From JAHEKD01 sp965204695 (GTDB lineage Bacteria > Pseudomonadota > Gammaproteobacteria > Arenicellales > JAHEKD01), in contig OZ242007.1 in NCBI GenBank assembly GCA_965204695.1, positions 372,001-436,000 of the forward strand: a stretch of 64,000 nucleotides of DNA, written 5' to 3'. Every line of letters begins with the position of its first letter. Within the stretch, counting starts at the first letter, position 1. Below are positions 44,946-54,359 of the stretch, one piece after another. Position numbers and translations under genes: made by a program. The notes under the pieces were generated by a model, which saw only the letters and a list, made by a program, of their open reading frames with translations, did no database searches and was not told where the DNA came from.

Positions 44946-46154
44946 ATGATGAAGTCTATACAATTTCAATTTGATGTAAGATTTTGGAATGTCATCTTCA
45001 TTCTGATCTGCTTATGTATCTCTCCATCGACTAACGCCGAATTCTCCGGCAACATTGGCATTGAAGGCCGTTACTTTATTGATGACCCTTTGTTTGCTAA
45101 GCAAAGTGAAGATGTTACTGGTTCAATCAGCTTTCAACCTGAGTTCCGGTATCAGTGGAACAACGGTGATAATAGCTTCACCTTTATTCCGTTTGTACGT
45201 GTTGATAGCGAAGATGATGAACGTACTCACGCTGATATCAGAGAACTTTATTTTCTTGGGGTCAAAGACGACTGGGAATGGCGAATCGGGATTAATAAAG
45301 TATTTTGGGGAGTATTGGAATTTCAACATTTAGTTGACATTATCAACCAAACTGATGCAGTCGAAAATATCGATGGTGAAGACAAATTAGGCCAACCCAT
45401 GTTGCATTTCGGGTTAAACAAAGATTTCGGCTTACTGGAATTTTTTATACTACCCTATTTTCGTGAACGTACTTTTGCTGGTGAAGATGGCCGCTTGCGC
45501 GGCGGATTGGTTGTTGATACCGATGAGGCTATTTATCAATCCTCTGATGATGAAAATCATGTTGATTATGCGTTAAGGTGGTCACATTACTTTGGTAATT
45601 TCGATATAGGTATTTCCTGGTTTGATGGCACTGCTCGAGAACCCTTGTTCCAACTCTCACAAGACCAATCCAAATTAATCCCTTTCTACCAACAGATCGA
45701 ACAAGCCGGACTGGACCTCCAATATACCGGTGAAGAATGGTTATGGAAATTAGAGGCGATTCATCGTGATGGATTAAACCAAAATTTCTGGGCAGCTGGT
45801 GCTGGTTTTGAGTACACCTTTGTCGGGATTAATGAAAGTGATGCTGATTTAGGTGTGTTAATGGAATATCAATATGATGAACGTGACAAAAATCAGGCGG
45901 CATTTCAGAATGATTTGTTTTTTGGCGCACGTTTGGCAATGAATGATGTGCAAAGCACTGAATTACTAGCTGGATTTGGCTATGATCTGGATGATCAAAG
46001 CCGTTCATTTCGCCTTGAGGCCAGTCGCAGATTCGGTGACAGTGTCAAAATTAATCTAGAAGCACAATATTTCAGTCAGATCGATGATGAAAGTCTGCTT
46101 TTTGACTTGCGGCAAGACAGTCATTTACAACTGGAAATCGTTTGGTACTTTTAA
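44946..46154 (+). CDS. Predicted outer-membrane beta-barrel protein of the RND operon
   Basis: A 402-residue exported protein with a signal peptide (hydrophobic 13-30, cleavage near TNAE). The body alternates short amphipathic strands and acidic turns (GNIGIEGRYFI, EFRYQWNNGDNSFTFIPFV, DYALRWSHYFGNFDIGISW) and ends HLQLEIVWYF with a C-terminal Phe, typical of barrels inserted by BAM. About 14-16 strands are plausible. I do not recognise a named family with certainty; proteins in this position beside RND and LolA-like genes are often DUF1302-like. It is likely the outer-membrane part of the same export or lipid-transfer system. Confidence 0.75.
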   Translation: MMKSIQFQFDVRFWNVIFILICLCISPSTNAEFSGNIGIEGRYFIDDPLFAKQSEDVTGSISFQPEFRYQWNNGDNSFTFIPFVRVDSEDDERTHADIRELYFLGVKDDWEWRIGINKVFWGVLEFQHLVDIINQTDAVENIDGEDKLGQPMLHFGLNKDFGLLEFFILPYFRERTFAGEDGRLRGGLVVDTDEAIYQSSDDENHVDYALRWSHYFGNFDIGISWFDGTAREPLFQLSQDQSKLIPFYQQIEQAGLDLQYTGEEWLWKLEAIHRDGLNQNFWAAGAGFEYTFVGINESDADLGVLMEYQYDERDKNQAAFQNDLFFGARLAMNDVQSTELLAGFGYDLDDQSRSFRLEASRRFGDSVKINLEAQYFSQIDDESLLFDLRQDSHLQLEIVWYF

Positions 46155-46303
46155 ATAACCCGGAATATTAATTAATGCCACTCAATCCGGTCACCAAGTT
46201 CAAACCTTCCTAACCCGGTTTTGCTAAAGCTAACTGAAACAAAGAAAATCCGATCTATAGTAATTCCTCTAAATAAAGCTCCATAGTTTTATTATGATTA
46301 TTT

Positions 46304-46392
46304 ACTCCTCTAACTTCCCCCTAGAAAGGGGAGATATATTGATAAGCTCAAACAAAGGGTTCCTCCCCTGTTAGGGGAGGATAGGTGGGGTG
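46304..46392. repeat. Two dispersed hairpin repeats between convergent genes
   Basis: At 46304-46334 the minus strand reads TCTCCCCTTTCTAGGGGGAA then GTTAGAG, nearly the same as the copy at 36680. At 46361-46381 TCCTCCCCT-GTT-AGGGGAGGA has perfect 9-bp arms, followed by TAGGTGGGGT. The pair lies between the barrel gene and the histidine kinase gene, which converge, and may end transcription from both sides. Confidence 0.7.
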
Positions 46393-46421
46393 ATTAACTG
46401 TTGTTCCAAAGCCTCCCGATT

Positions 46422-49172
46422 TTATTGCATATCTGATAAATTAGGGGAAAAGTCATAGTCAACCGAAACTTCTTCAACAAATTTATGCAGAGATTTCCTT
46501 AATTTATTGATTAAATTGAACTTTTCTTCCAGTTCATATTCTGCCTGGAGTAAATTCATTAATTTCCTCGCCGCGCTATTCAGATCGTCAGCACCTATAT
46601 AGCTTGCTGTACCGGCCAGCTTGTGGACTTCACTGTATAAACTGTCAATGGATTGCCCTGAATAGGATTTATCCAGAACATCAATATAATGAGGTACATC
46701 TTGTGCTAAAGAGTGTATGCTTTTTTTCCACAATTCAATATTCCCGTTTGCTAGCTCGATACCTGATTTAGCATTTAATACATCTGTCTTTCCTTTCGAA
46801 CGTTCCCGCTGAATATTTTTGGTGACTGAAACCTTTTCCGGAAACCATTTATTTAGAATTTTTATGAAATCAGTTTTAGTCATCGGCTTAGCCATAAAAT
46901 CATCAAAACCATGTTCCAAAACCTGTTCGCGGTTGCCGACAATTGCATCAGCGGTGAGCGAAACGATTATCTTGGGTTGCTTAATCTCAGTATTATTTCG
47001 AATATCCAGGAATGTCTGCATGCCATCAATACCTGGCATGTGTAAGTCCAGAAACACCAGATCATATTGCTGTGTTGAACATGCCTGCAAAGCTTGATCT
47101 CTGTCCATGACCTGCTGATGATCTAACTTCAAACTGGAAAGCATGGTATCGAAATAATCGCGTACTATACTGTTATCATCGATAACAAGTACATTAACTG
47201 ACGATAAGAATGTATATTCAATTTTCTTGTCGTCCTTTTCGTCTCTACTTAAGCGCTCATCATGACTAGGCAGGATTAACGAAAAAATAAACTTGGTTCC
47301 CTGTCGATGATTATCCTCAATAGTGATTTCGCCTCCCATCAATTCAACAAAATGATTAGCAATAGCCAATCCAAGCCCTGAACCCTCAAACTTCCTTGTT
47401 ATAGACGAATCAGCTTGCCAGAAAGGATCAAATAAATGCAACTTATCCTCATCGGAAATACCGACCCCGGTATCCTCAACAATAATTGTAGCTTTAACCT
47501 TTTCCAAGGATATCGGTTGATGATCCACCGCAACTGATACATACCCATAGTCGGTAAATTTAATTGCATTAGAAACCAAATTAGTAATAATTTGGCTTAT
47601 ACGAACTGAATCTCCAAGTACATGACACTTGTCTTCTGGTTGCCTGGCGAATCTTAAATCAATGTTTTTTCGGCTCGCCAAAGGCAATAACATGTCCATT
47701 GATTGAGAAACAATTTCATAAAGCTCGAAAGGCTTTTTTTGCAAATCTATTTGTTGGGCCTCGATTTTTGCGAAATCCAAAATATCATTGACAATTGCTA
47801 CCAGTTGATTTGATGATTTAATAACCGGGGCAAGGAGTTCCTTTTGTTTGTTACTCAAGTCACTATCAGCCAATAAATCAAGAAAGCCAATAATACCGCT
47901 GATGGGTGTTCGAATTTCATGACTCATATTCGCCAAAAAGCCAGACTTGGCTTTATTTGCAGTTTCTGCTGCCGCTCTGGCTTTAACTAAAGCCTGTTGA
48001 AACTCGATTCGTTGAGTAATATCACGGGCAATGGCATGAATCCCGATAATATTCTTGTCTTTGGTAATCGATCTAGAGCTTATTTCGAACGTTTTGACCT
48101 TGTTATTCTTACTGATTATGTCTAATTCATAGGTAAAACGTTCATCGCTAGTCATGTGTTTTTTATTAATTCTCAAAGCCCTGAATCGTGACCGGGGGGC
48201 AAGTATCTGTGACCATTTGGGAATTTGGGTATCACCTTGAGTATCATAAACTTCTTCAGAAAAGGCCTTATTAGTACTAATCAGGTCTCCATTAGTATTA
48301 AAGGTAACGACAACGTCCGAGGCGTTTTCGAATAAATCCCGATACTTTTCTTCACTGTCCTTAAGTGCTGCAGTAGCGACATTAAAATCATCGGTAAGCT
48401 CCTTAATTTTTTCTTGCAACCGGCTTCTCCCCGCCTCAATGGCCGCCGCCATATCATTTACACCGCGCTCAAGCTGACCTATTTCAGTTGAAGATTTTTC
48501 TGCCACTCTTTGTTTTAATTCTCCAGCAGCAATCTTATTAACTGTGTTCGTCAACTGCATAACAGGCTTGGCTATTTTGGTTCCCATATAAAAAGCCAAT
48601 AGAATCATACCTAGCAGGCAGGACAAAATAATCACTACACCATTACGTATAACTGTCGTTTGACGCTGTAAGGAGGATGTTTTATCGATAAAAACCTGTA
48701 CCGTACCTATTTTCTCAGTATCAGCTATAGATTGACTGGAACTGGCAACACTATAGTCATCTACGTCAACAACATTCTGTAGTATCTCTTGAGCAAATAC
48801 CAACATGTCTTGAGTAATTTGCTGGTCACCAGTAACTAACACCTCGCCATCAATGTGATCAAGTTGATGGTCGGCATTTGAATATTTTGTTAATAATAGG
48901 CTATCAGCACGATCGCGCACTAAAACGGCCATGATATCTGGCTCGATTAATACTCTATCCACGATATCGGTCATCAAAGTATAGTTTTCAATTAACACGC
49001 TATACTCAAGTGCAGATGCAGTTTGTCTGGCAATAGTCTGCCCCCTATCTACTAAATTCGACTCTATGTCCTTGATTCTTGAATCAATAAAATAGTACCC
49101 GAGCACACTTCCAAGCACGATTACTGGCAAACAAGCAAATAAGATAAGTTGATTTTGAAGCTTTTTAATCAT
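46422..49172 (-). CDS. Hybrid sensor histidine kinase (HAMP-PAS-HK-REC-HPt)
   Basis: A 916-residue tripartite kinase resembling BarA in layout. TM1 about 8-28, a periplasmic sensor domain to about 175, TM2 about 178-198, HAMP 199-250, PAS about 275-390 (EEKYRDLFENASDVVVTF), HisKA with SHEIRTP (His418), ATPase with NLVSNAIKF, EDTGVGIS and SGLGLAI, receiver with FLDLHMPG (Asp709), and a C-terminal HPt with EVHKLAGTASYIG (His850). All phosphorelay residues are present. The start overlaps the stop of the binding-protein gene by 8 bases, suggesting that the periplasmic protein delivers the signal. The output regulator is likely the LuxR-type protein at 52437, which is inferred from location. Confidence 0.94.
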   Translation of the reverse strand: MIKKLQNQLILFACLPVIVLGSVLGYYFIDSRIKDIESNLVDRGQTIARQTASALEYSVLIENYTLMTDIVDRVLIEPDIMAVLVRDRADSLLLTKYSNADHQLDHIDGEVLVTGDQQITQDMLVFAQEILQNVVDVDDYSVASSSQSIADTEKIGTVQVFIDKTSSLQRQTTVIRNGVVIILSCLLGMILLAFYMGTKIAKPVMQLTNTVNKIAAGELKQRVAEKSSTEIGQLERGVNDMAAAIEAGRSRLQEKIKELTDDFNVATAALKDSEEKYRDLFENASDVVVTFNTNGDLISTNKAFSEEVYDTQGDTQIPKWSQILAPRSRFRALRINKKHMTSDERFTYELDIISKNNKVKTFEISSRSITKDKNIIGIHAIARDITQRIEFQQALVKARAAAETANKAKSGFLANMSHEIRTPISGIIGFLDLLADSDLSNKQKELLAPVIKSSNQLVAIVNDILDFAKIEAQQIDLQKKPFELYEIVSQSMDMLLPLASRKNIDLRFARQPEDKCHVLGDSVRISQIITNLVSNAIKFTDYGYVSVAVDHQPISLEKVKATIIVEDTGVGISDEDKLHLFDPFWQADSSITRKFEGSGLGLAIANHFVELMGGEITIEDNHRQGTKFIFSLILPSHDERLSRDEKDDKKIEYTFLSSVNVLVIDDNSIVRDYFDTMLSSLKLDHQQVMDRDQALQACSTQQYDLVFLDLHMPGIDGMQTFLDIRNNTEIKQPKIIVSLTADAIVGNREQVLEHGFDDFMAKPMTKTDFIKILNKWFPEKVSVTKNIQRERSKGKTDVLNAKSGIELANGNIELWKKSIHSLAQDVPHYIDVLDKSYSGQSIDSLYSEVHKLAGTASYIGADDLNSAARKLMNLLQAEYELEEKFNLINKLRKSLHKFVEEVSVDYDFSPNLSDMQ

Positions 49173-50085
49173 TGTTGTGTTTGCTTATTGCTTTATGAAT
49201 AAAATCTTCGGACAAAGGCTTTATCGATAACGAACGGGCAACCTTATTATTGAATGCGACCGAAAAATATTGGGGATAATGAGAAGCATCAATTTGAGTC
49301 GTATTGCCACTAATAAATCCATTTAAATCCTCAGCCAACTGCCTCGCCAATTGTGCCGGAGTTGAATAAACTGCTGCCAAAGCACCTGCCTGCACATAAG
49401 AATTGGAATAAGCAATAACCGGTATATTGCGTCGATAAGAGCTTAGTAATATACCTTTAGCAGTATTGCGATTTAGAATTTTAGGATCGACTAAAGCAAA
49501 CAAAGCTTCAATTTGATCAAATAAATCCTTGCTGAGGTTAATGGGTGAGTCCGCTGCCGGTACCCTTTTAATAACAAGCTCAAGATCATTTTTATTGAAC
49601 TCGTCAACGAGTTCATCAAGCTGATATCGATAAGATTCATTAATCAAAACACCATAATTTGAGACATTGGGCAAAACAGTCTTAATCAGTGCGACCCTGC
49701 GCTTAATTGGCTGATTTATAAACCAGGCTTTTGCATTAGTTTTAGTATATATATTTGTTAGTGAATAAAATGATTGTGCAGGAATCAATGTAGCCCAGAC
49801 TGAATTAATCAAATCCGTTTGCAGAACCTGCTCAAAAGCCTGCGTGCCCACTGTAATGATTAAGTCCTGTTCGGCAAGTCCTTGGGTCAAGCGGCTGAAA
49901 TTTTTTATGTCGACTTTTTGCAACCTTTGCGATTCAAAATCGAGCTGTTGCTGAAGTTCAGTAAAAAACTGTGAATGAGAGGTTGATGATTCGTTTAAGA
50001 TAAGGAATATTCGAGATTGAGGATTCTGGGCTTGAAGGTAAGATGAACCAATTATCAGGATACTGAGTAAGACTGATTTGGTCAT
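49165..50085 (-). CDS. Periplasmic ABC-type substrate-binding protein, probable signal receptor
   Basis: A 306-residue exported protein with a signal peptide (MTKSVLLSILIIGSSYLQAQ). It belongs to the ABC_sub_bind type: LIITVGTQAFEQVL, IKRRVALIKTVLPNVSNYGVLIN, and a C-terminal part RRNIPVIAYSNSYVQAGALAAVYSTPAQLARQLAEDL. No permease or ATPase gene lies next to it; instead it overlaps the hybrid kinase gene by 8 bases and follows a TonB receptor gene. It therefore looks like a sensor subunit and not part of an importer. The Met at 50085 gives a clean signal peptide; the open frame extends to 50118. The ligand is not readable. Confidence 0.85.
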   Translation of the reverse strand: MTKSVLLSILIIGSSYLQAQNPQSRIFLILNESSTSHSQFFTELQQQLDFESQRLQKVDIKNFSRLTQGLAEQDLIITVGTQAFEQVLQTDLINSVWATLIPAQSFYSLTNIYTKTNAKAWFINQPIKRRVALIKTVLPNVSNYGVLINESYRYQLDELVDEFNKNDLELVIKRVPAADSPINLSKDLFDQIEALFALVDPKILNRNTAKGILLSSYRRNIPVIAYSNSYVQAGALAAVYSTPAQLARQLAEDLNGFISGNTTQIDASHYPQYFSVAFNNKVARSLSIKPLSEDFIHKAISKHNND

Positions 50086-50174
50086 TGCAATAATTATTTT
50101 TGTAATCGTGCCCAACAATTGCTACTTTTTTAGTTATAAAATCCATCAAACCTCAACCTGATGTAGAGCAACTA

Positions 50175-52247
50175 TTAATTAGAGCTAAACCGCAGGGTGA
50201 AATATATTCTCCTATCGAGAAAATGACCAGGAATGAATTCATTCAGTTGATCATTAAAAATATTCTGTACGTGAACCGAGGCTTCAAACATATTGCCGCT
50301 AAATTCAAATTCTTTTGCTAAATTAAAATCAACTCGCTTATAAGCTTTAGCACCCTCTCCCAAACTTCTGCCGCTACCTAGAGAAACGGTTTCATCTTTG
50401 TAATAACCAACCAGGCTAGCTCGCCAATCATTGGAAAAATGATGACTGATTAAACCACTGGCAATATGCTTAGGAGTAGAAAGCTCAAATTGATAGCGTG
50501 GTACGTTATTTGTGCTGTCAATATCTATATATGAATAATTGAGCAACAAATTCGTCTGCTCAGAAAAATCGTGCTTATACTGGAATTCAGCACCTTTAAT
50601 ACTCAAGTCATCAAGGTTTTCAAAATCGCGAATTATTCCGTCAATTGGATCATCGAAAGGTTTTTCTATAACGGGTATCGCATCATCTATGTCTTCATAA
50701 AATAGCCGGACATCCCATGAACATGAATCAGAACAACCCGAGCCCAGATAGCCAATATCGTAGGCAGTGATAAATTCTGAATCTAAACCTCCCGAAGCAA
50801 GAAAGTCCTGACTGACAGTCACTTCTCCTATTTTCAAACTTAAGTCACCCTTTTCCTCTGTTGCAAATGGAGTACGTGTTGCGGTTGAAATACCAAACCT
50901 GACTGTGTGTCCGTTATCCAGATGATGATTAAGAGCTATTCTTGGCGTAACGTCAGTACCACTTATACTATTATGCTCAACCATTACCCCGGTATTTAAT
51001 AACCAATCCTCCTTAAATCTCCATTCAAGATGGCCAAATCCCCGGCGTAAATCTTTTTCCTGCCAGTCATTGGTATCAAATAAGTTCAACGATCTAACCC
51101 GATCTCGCCTTAAGCCAAATCCAGTTACTCCTCGCATTTGATCGTTCAATGTCCATGTATACTGGCCTTCCAGATCAAAACGTTGTGCAGTGCCACTTTC
51201 ATCAAGTTCAAGTTGAAAATTCTCAAGCTGTTCTTCATCAAGACTTAATCCAGATATTGGATCAAAAAAACTAGTGATACCAAATGCTGTCAAATCAATA
51301 GGTAAAGTAGCAAAGCGATCTCTGAATTTACGGTAGTTATGAAAGCCCTGCAGTTTAAATTCATTACCGTTGTCAAAAACATGTTGCCAGGATAATTGTT
51401 GAAAATGAGCCTTGTCCCGCCTGAATCTAACTGGGTCGTCAGTAACAGGAGGTGTTACATGACCTTCTCCTCTTTCCCCGCCTATCCAACCGGCATTGAA
51501 ATAAAGGCTATCATTTTGATCCAGCTGGTAAGATGACTTTATGTTGATGAAAGGCGACGACTTACCATCAAAGTGATCAATAATTACTCCCTCATCTTCC
51601 TCCCTTATACCGAAAGTTGCACGACCTGAAAAACGATCCTGTTGCAGTCCTGTTTTAAAAACGGCTTCACGAATACCATTGGAACCTTCACGCAGCCTCA
51701 CATTTAGACCGGTTTGCTCACTTGGATCAGAGGTGATGATATTAATGACCCCAAGAAAGGAATTACTGCCGTAAATGGCTGAGTTTGGACCTCGAATCAC
51801 TTCGATACGTTCAATATCATCAATATCAATGGTAATGTCAGACCAGTCCGGCCCACTGAATAAGGGATCATAGACAGATCTTCCATCGATTAGCACCTGC
51901 ATGCGTCTTGAGAACTCATCATTGATGCCGTGATAGCTTACCGATGAACGATTACCAGTTTCCACACTGACCACCATCCCCGGTACCAATCTAAACAGAT
52001 CTGGAATTTCCTTAAAACCGGAAGCGCGTATCGTTTTTTTATCGATTACAGTAACTGAATTGGGGGTTTCATTCGCTGGCTGGCTTAGACGGGTAGCCGA
52101 CAATACCATTGGAATATCGGTTAAAAACTCATCTTCTGATATTAATTCTTCAGTTTCAGCGGCAGCTTTTAAAATCAAACTAAAGTAGCAGAGCAAGAGA
52201 ACTAACTTAAAGGTGGTACGCAGCACAATCTTAATCATTAAGAACAT
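50175..52247 (-). CDS. TonB-dependent outer-membrane receptor
   Basis: A 690-residue receptor: signal peptide (hydrophobic 10-28, AAAE), plug domain (about 45-155; PNSVTVIDKKTIRASGFKEIPDLFRLVPGM and IERIEVIRGPNSAIYGSNSFLGVINIIT), then a 22-strand-type barrel with alternating strands and aromatic girdles to the C-terminal RIYFTLRFSSN. Length suits small-ligand receptors of the vitamin B12/siderophore class. The possible TonB box is near IPMVLSATRL. It is the first gene of an operon with the binding protein and hybrid kinase, which suggests ligand uptake for sensing as well as import. Two close start Mets are available (52247 or 52238). Confidence 0.94.
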   Translation of the reverse strand: MFLMIKIVLRTTFKLVLLLCYFSLILKAAAETEELISEDEFLTDIPMVLSATRLSQPANETPNSVTVIDKKTIRASGFKEIPDLFRLVPGMVVSVETGNRSSVSYHGINDEFSRRMQVLIDGRSVYDPLFSGPDWSDITIDIDDIERIEVIRGPNSAIYGSNSFLGVINIITSDPSEQTGLNVRLREGSNGIREAVFKTGLQQDRFSGRATFGIREEDEGVIIDHFDGKSSPFINIKSSYQLDQNDSLYFNAGWIGGERGEGHVTPPVTDDPVRFRRDKAHFQQLSWQHVFDNGNEFKLQGFHNYRKFRDRFATLPIDLTAFGITSFFDPISGLSLDEEQLENFQLELDESGTAQRFDLEGQYTWTLNDQMRGVTGFGLRRDRVRSLNLFDTNDWQEKDLRRGFGHLEWRFKEDWLLNTGVMVEHNSISGTDVTPRIALNHHLDNGHTVRFGISTATRTPFATEEKGDLSLKIGEVTVSQDFLASGGLDSEFITAYDIGYLGSGCSDSCSWDVRLFYEDIDDAIPVIEKPFDDPIDGIIRDFENLDDLSIKGAEFQYKHDFSEQTNLLLNYSYIDIDSTNNVPRYQFELSTPKHIASGLISHHFSNDWRASLVGYYKDETVSLGSGRSLGEGAKAYKRVDFNLAKEFEFSGNMFEASVHVQNIFNDQLNEFIPGHFLDRRIYFTLRFSSN

Positions 52248-52436
52248 TTCAATCTCATCTGTGTCTTACATCCTCACAAAATACTATACTACTGCATAAT
52301 TCCCCGTAAATTGTTACATTTTTCACAGAAATTCAATGGGTTAGACTGAATAATAATACTATTAAATATTCGTAGCGCAGGCCTCCTCTGTTTAGAGGAA
52401 GAATTAACATAGATCAATTTATTGCAGAGGTAGAAA
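52248..52436. promoter_or_regulatory. Divergent promoter region of the sensory locus
   Basis: It separates the TonB-receptor operon (minus) from the response-regulator gene (plus). The block CCTCTGTTTAGAGGAAGAAT starts at 52385 and recurs with two changes downstream of the regulator gene at about 53471. It contains a short hairpin CCTC...GAGG. GCAGAGG upstream of the ATG at 52437 is the ribosome binding site. Confidence 0.5.
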
Positions 52437-53444
52437 ATGCTTAAACAAGCAAACGAGAAGAACAGCAAAATTCTGCTCGTTGATGATGATCAAACAATCC
52501 TTGATATTCTAAAGCCCGGATTAGAGCAGGCTGAATTTGACGTGCTGACAGCGAGCAATGCTGAAACCGCGATTGATTGTTATGAAAATCATTACCCGGA
52601 TATTTGTGTGATCGATTTTAGTCTTCCCGACCATGATGGCACAGAATTAGTCAAAAAGTTGCGGCAGATACGATATCGGCCGGTAATCATGCTTTCATCA
52701 CATGATGAAATAGAGATTGTTGATAAAGCCATTGAAACAGGTGCAAGTCATTATTTAGTAAAACCCCTGTCAGCTAAACAATTATTGCCGACCATCAGGT
52801 TATCATTAACTCAATTTGAAGATTCCAACCAACAACTTTCATCTCATTATCATGATAATCCAGCTATTAACTTAGCCGATGAAATATTGAATCAATTTGC
52901 ATTTGGTATTTTAGTCATTGACCAGCAATGCAACTGTATCAATATGAACAAAATTGCCAGCGAATTGATCAATGGTGACAGCCTGGTAAAAATGATGAAC
53001 GGGAAAATTTATTTGGATCAAACTATTCGTCAATCCGAATTCTCACAATACATTTCTCAACTTTTCACTACTAATCCAATTAGTTATAACCCGGTTTTTT
53101 CAGTTGAAAAAGAACTGCCTGGCCAGTGGTGTCATTTTTATGCGACCAAACTCGGCTCTAATACAAATGGACAACAGGCTTTATTAATGGTTATCGATAG
53201 TGGCCAGGATCAACCCTTAACAGCAGATATATTAAACTCCTTGTATGGACTCACACCTAAAGAAAGCGCATTGGCTGAAGCCATAAACTCAGGGATCAAA
53301 CTTGAAGATTATGCGTTGAATAATAAAATTAAAATCACTACTGTAAAAACCCATTTGAATGCCATCTTCAGAAAAACCGGTACAAACCGTCAGGTTGATT
53401 TAGTTCGTTTACTTTCAAGAATATTTGATGTTGTTAAATTCTGA
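52437..53444 (+). CDS. Response regulator, receiver-LuxR HTH
   Basis: A 335-residue regulator. Receiver domain 10-130: KILLVDDDQT, CVIDFSLPDHDG with phospho-acceptor Asp60, and HYLVKPLS with the conserved Lys. A middle segment (about 145-255) resembles a degenerate PAS domain (FGILVIDQQCNCINMNKIASELI). The C-terminal GerE/LuxR HTH is LTPKESALAEAINSG...TTVKTHLNAIFRKTGTNRQVDLVRLL in pieces. The extra middle domain makes it longer than the usual NarL-type regulators of about 210 residues. It is divergent from the receptor/binding-protein/kinase operon and is the probable target of the kinase phosphorelay. Confidence 0.92.
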   Translation: MLKQANEKNSKILLVDDDQTILDILKPGLEQAEFDVLTASNAETAIDCYENHYPDICVIDFSLPDHDGTELVKKLRQIRYRPVIMLSSHDEIEIVDKAIETGASHYLVKPLSAKQLLPTIRLSLTQFEDSNQQLSSHYHDNPAINLADEILNQFAFGILVIDQQCNCINMNKIASELINGDSLVKMMNGKIYLDQTIRQSEFSQYISQLFTTNPISYNPVFSVEKELPGQWCHFYATKLGSNTNGQQALLMVIDSGQDQPLTADILNSLYGLTPKESALAEAINSGIKLEDYALNNKIKITTVKTHLNAIFRKTGTNRQVDLVRLLSRIFDVVKF

Positions 53445-53978
53445 CCGGGTATAAATTTTTTTATAAAAATCCTCTATTTGGAGGAAGAATAACTAATTGT
53501 AATTTGATTAAATGCATATATCGACATTAAGACTCTGATCTTAGTAACTGCCAAAACAGATGGAGGGTGGTGGGAGACAACAGAGACTAGAAAAAGAATA
53601 AGATAGAACAATAATAAGGTAAATGTCGATACGGTTACAGTTTGAGACACATGGCTATTTTTATAGCCATGTCTTATTTTTCAATCACGGTTTAAAACCG
53701 TTTCTAGGTAATTGTGTACCTTTACGAGCAAATCCACACCCAAACCTTGCGATTATACCGATCAGAAAAATTAACCCAACTATTCATGATCAAAAAGCAA
53801 AAGTTGCAAAGTGGGAATAATAACCGGTGAGACGATAATTATTATCTCTAATTGAAATACGCGTTACCCCCATTTTCACCTGGCGTTTTTTGTTTAAATA
53901 ATAATGTATTGGTGCCTGCCCTGAGCAACTCCGGATCAACTTGAAGTGCCAAAACTCAAGTTAACGGCATCGGGGTTT
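53445..53978. other. Non-coding stretch with hairpins
   Basis: No convincing gene. CCTCTATTTGGAGGAAGAAT begins at about 53471. A purine-rich run covers about 53557-53620. Then come a perfect hairpin ACATGGCTAT-TTTT-ATAGCCATGT (53649-53672) followed by a T-rich tail, and ACGGTTT/AAACCGT near 53687-53701. The 65-codon open frame at 53623-53820 contains both hairpins and shows no family features, so I do not call it. A terminator or a small RNA is possible. Confidence 0.4.
53649..53672 (+). terminator. Possible rho-independent terminator
   Basis: 10-bp perfect stem with a TTTT loop and CTTATTTTTC after it. It lies about 200 bases after the response-regulator stop, which is distant, so it may instead end a short RNA starting near 53600. 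Confidence 0.45.
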
Positions 53979-54310
53979 TCAGAAAAGGTAGATAATTGAA
54001 CTGCCTTCCAACATCCTCAAGTCCGTTGGCACAGAACTGCCGCTGCCCCGTTTTCCATGCAAGTTCTCATTAGCGCTGGTGCCACACACAGAATAATTCC
54101 TGTATTCAAACGCATAGGAATTATCAAGGAAAAACACCCGCCTGACTAGGTCAGTCTCATTGTTCCTTAACGAACCACAACCTTCTGAACGCATGACCCC
54201 TAACTATTGATGGTGTTTCGATCCGTCTGTGTCAGCTCACTATCAACAATAGCCAAATTCTGTGCATATAGTGAGCTTGATATAAGGCACACTAGAAAAA
54301 AGTAACACAT
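53979..54310 (-). pseudogene. Possible frameshifted small secreted protein
   Basis: The ATG at 54310 opens MCYFFLVCLISSSLYAQ, a signal-peptide-like start, then NLAIVDSELTQTDRNTINS and a stop at 54200. In another frame, open from 54203 to 53979, a protein-like sequence follows (CGSLRNNETDLVRRVFFLD, YAFEYRNYSVCGTSANENL). A single frameshift near 54200 would join them into about 105 residues with two Cys. No family recognised. It may be a decayed gene, a sequencing error, or two unrelated open frames. Confidence 0.3.
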
Positions 54311-54359
54311 ATACCCACAGGTTCAGCAAAATTACTCTAGTGTATATGTGGATTAATGT

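Noticed and set aside
53623..53820. 65-codon plus-strand open frame
   Set aside because: Contains two perfect hairpins, one terminator-like, and shows no protein family or ribosome site pattern convincing enough for a call.
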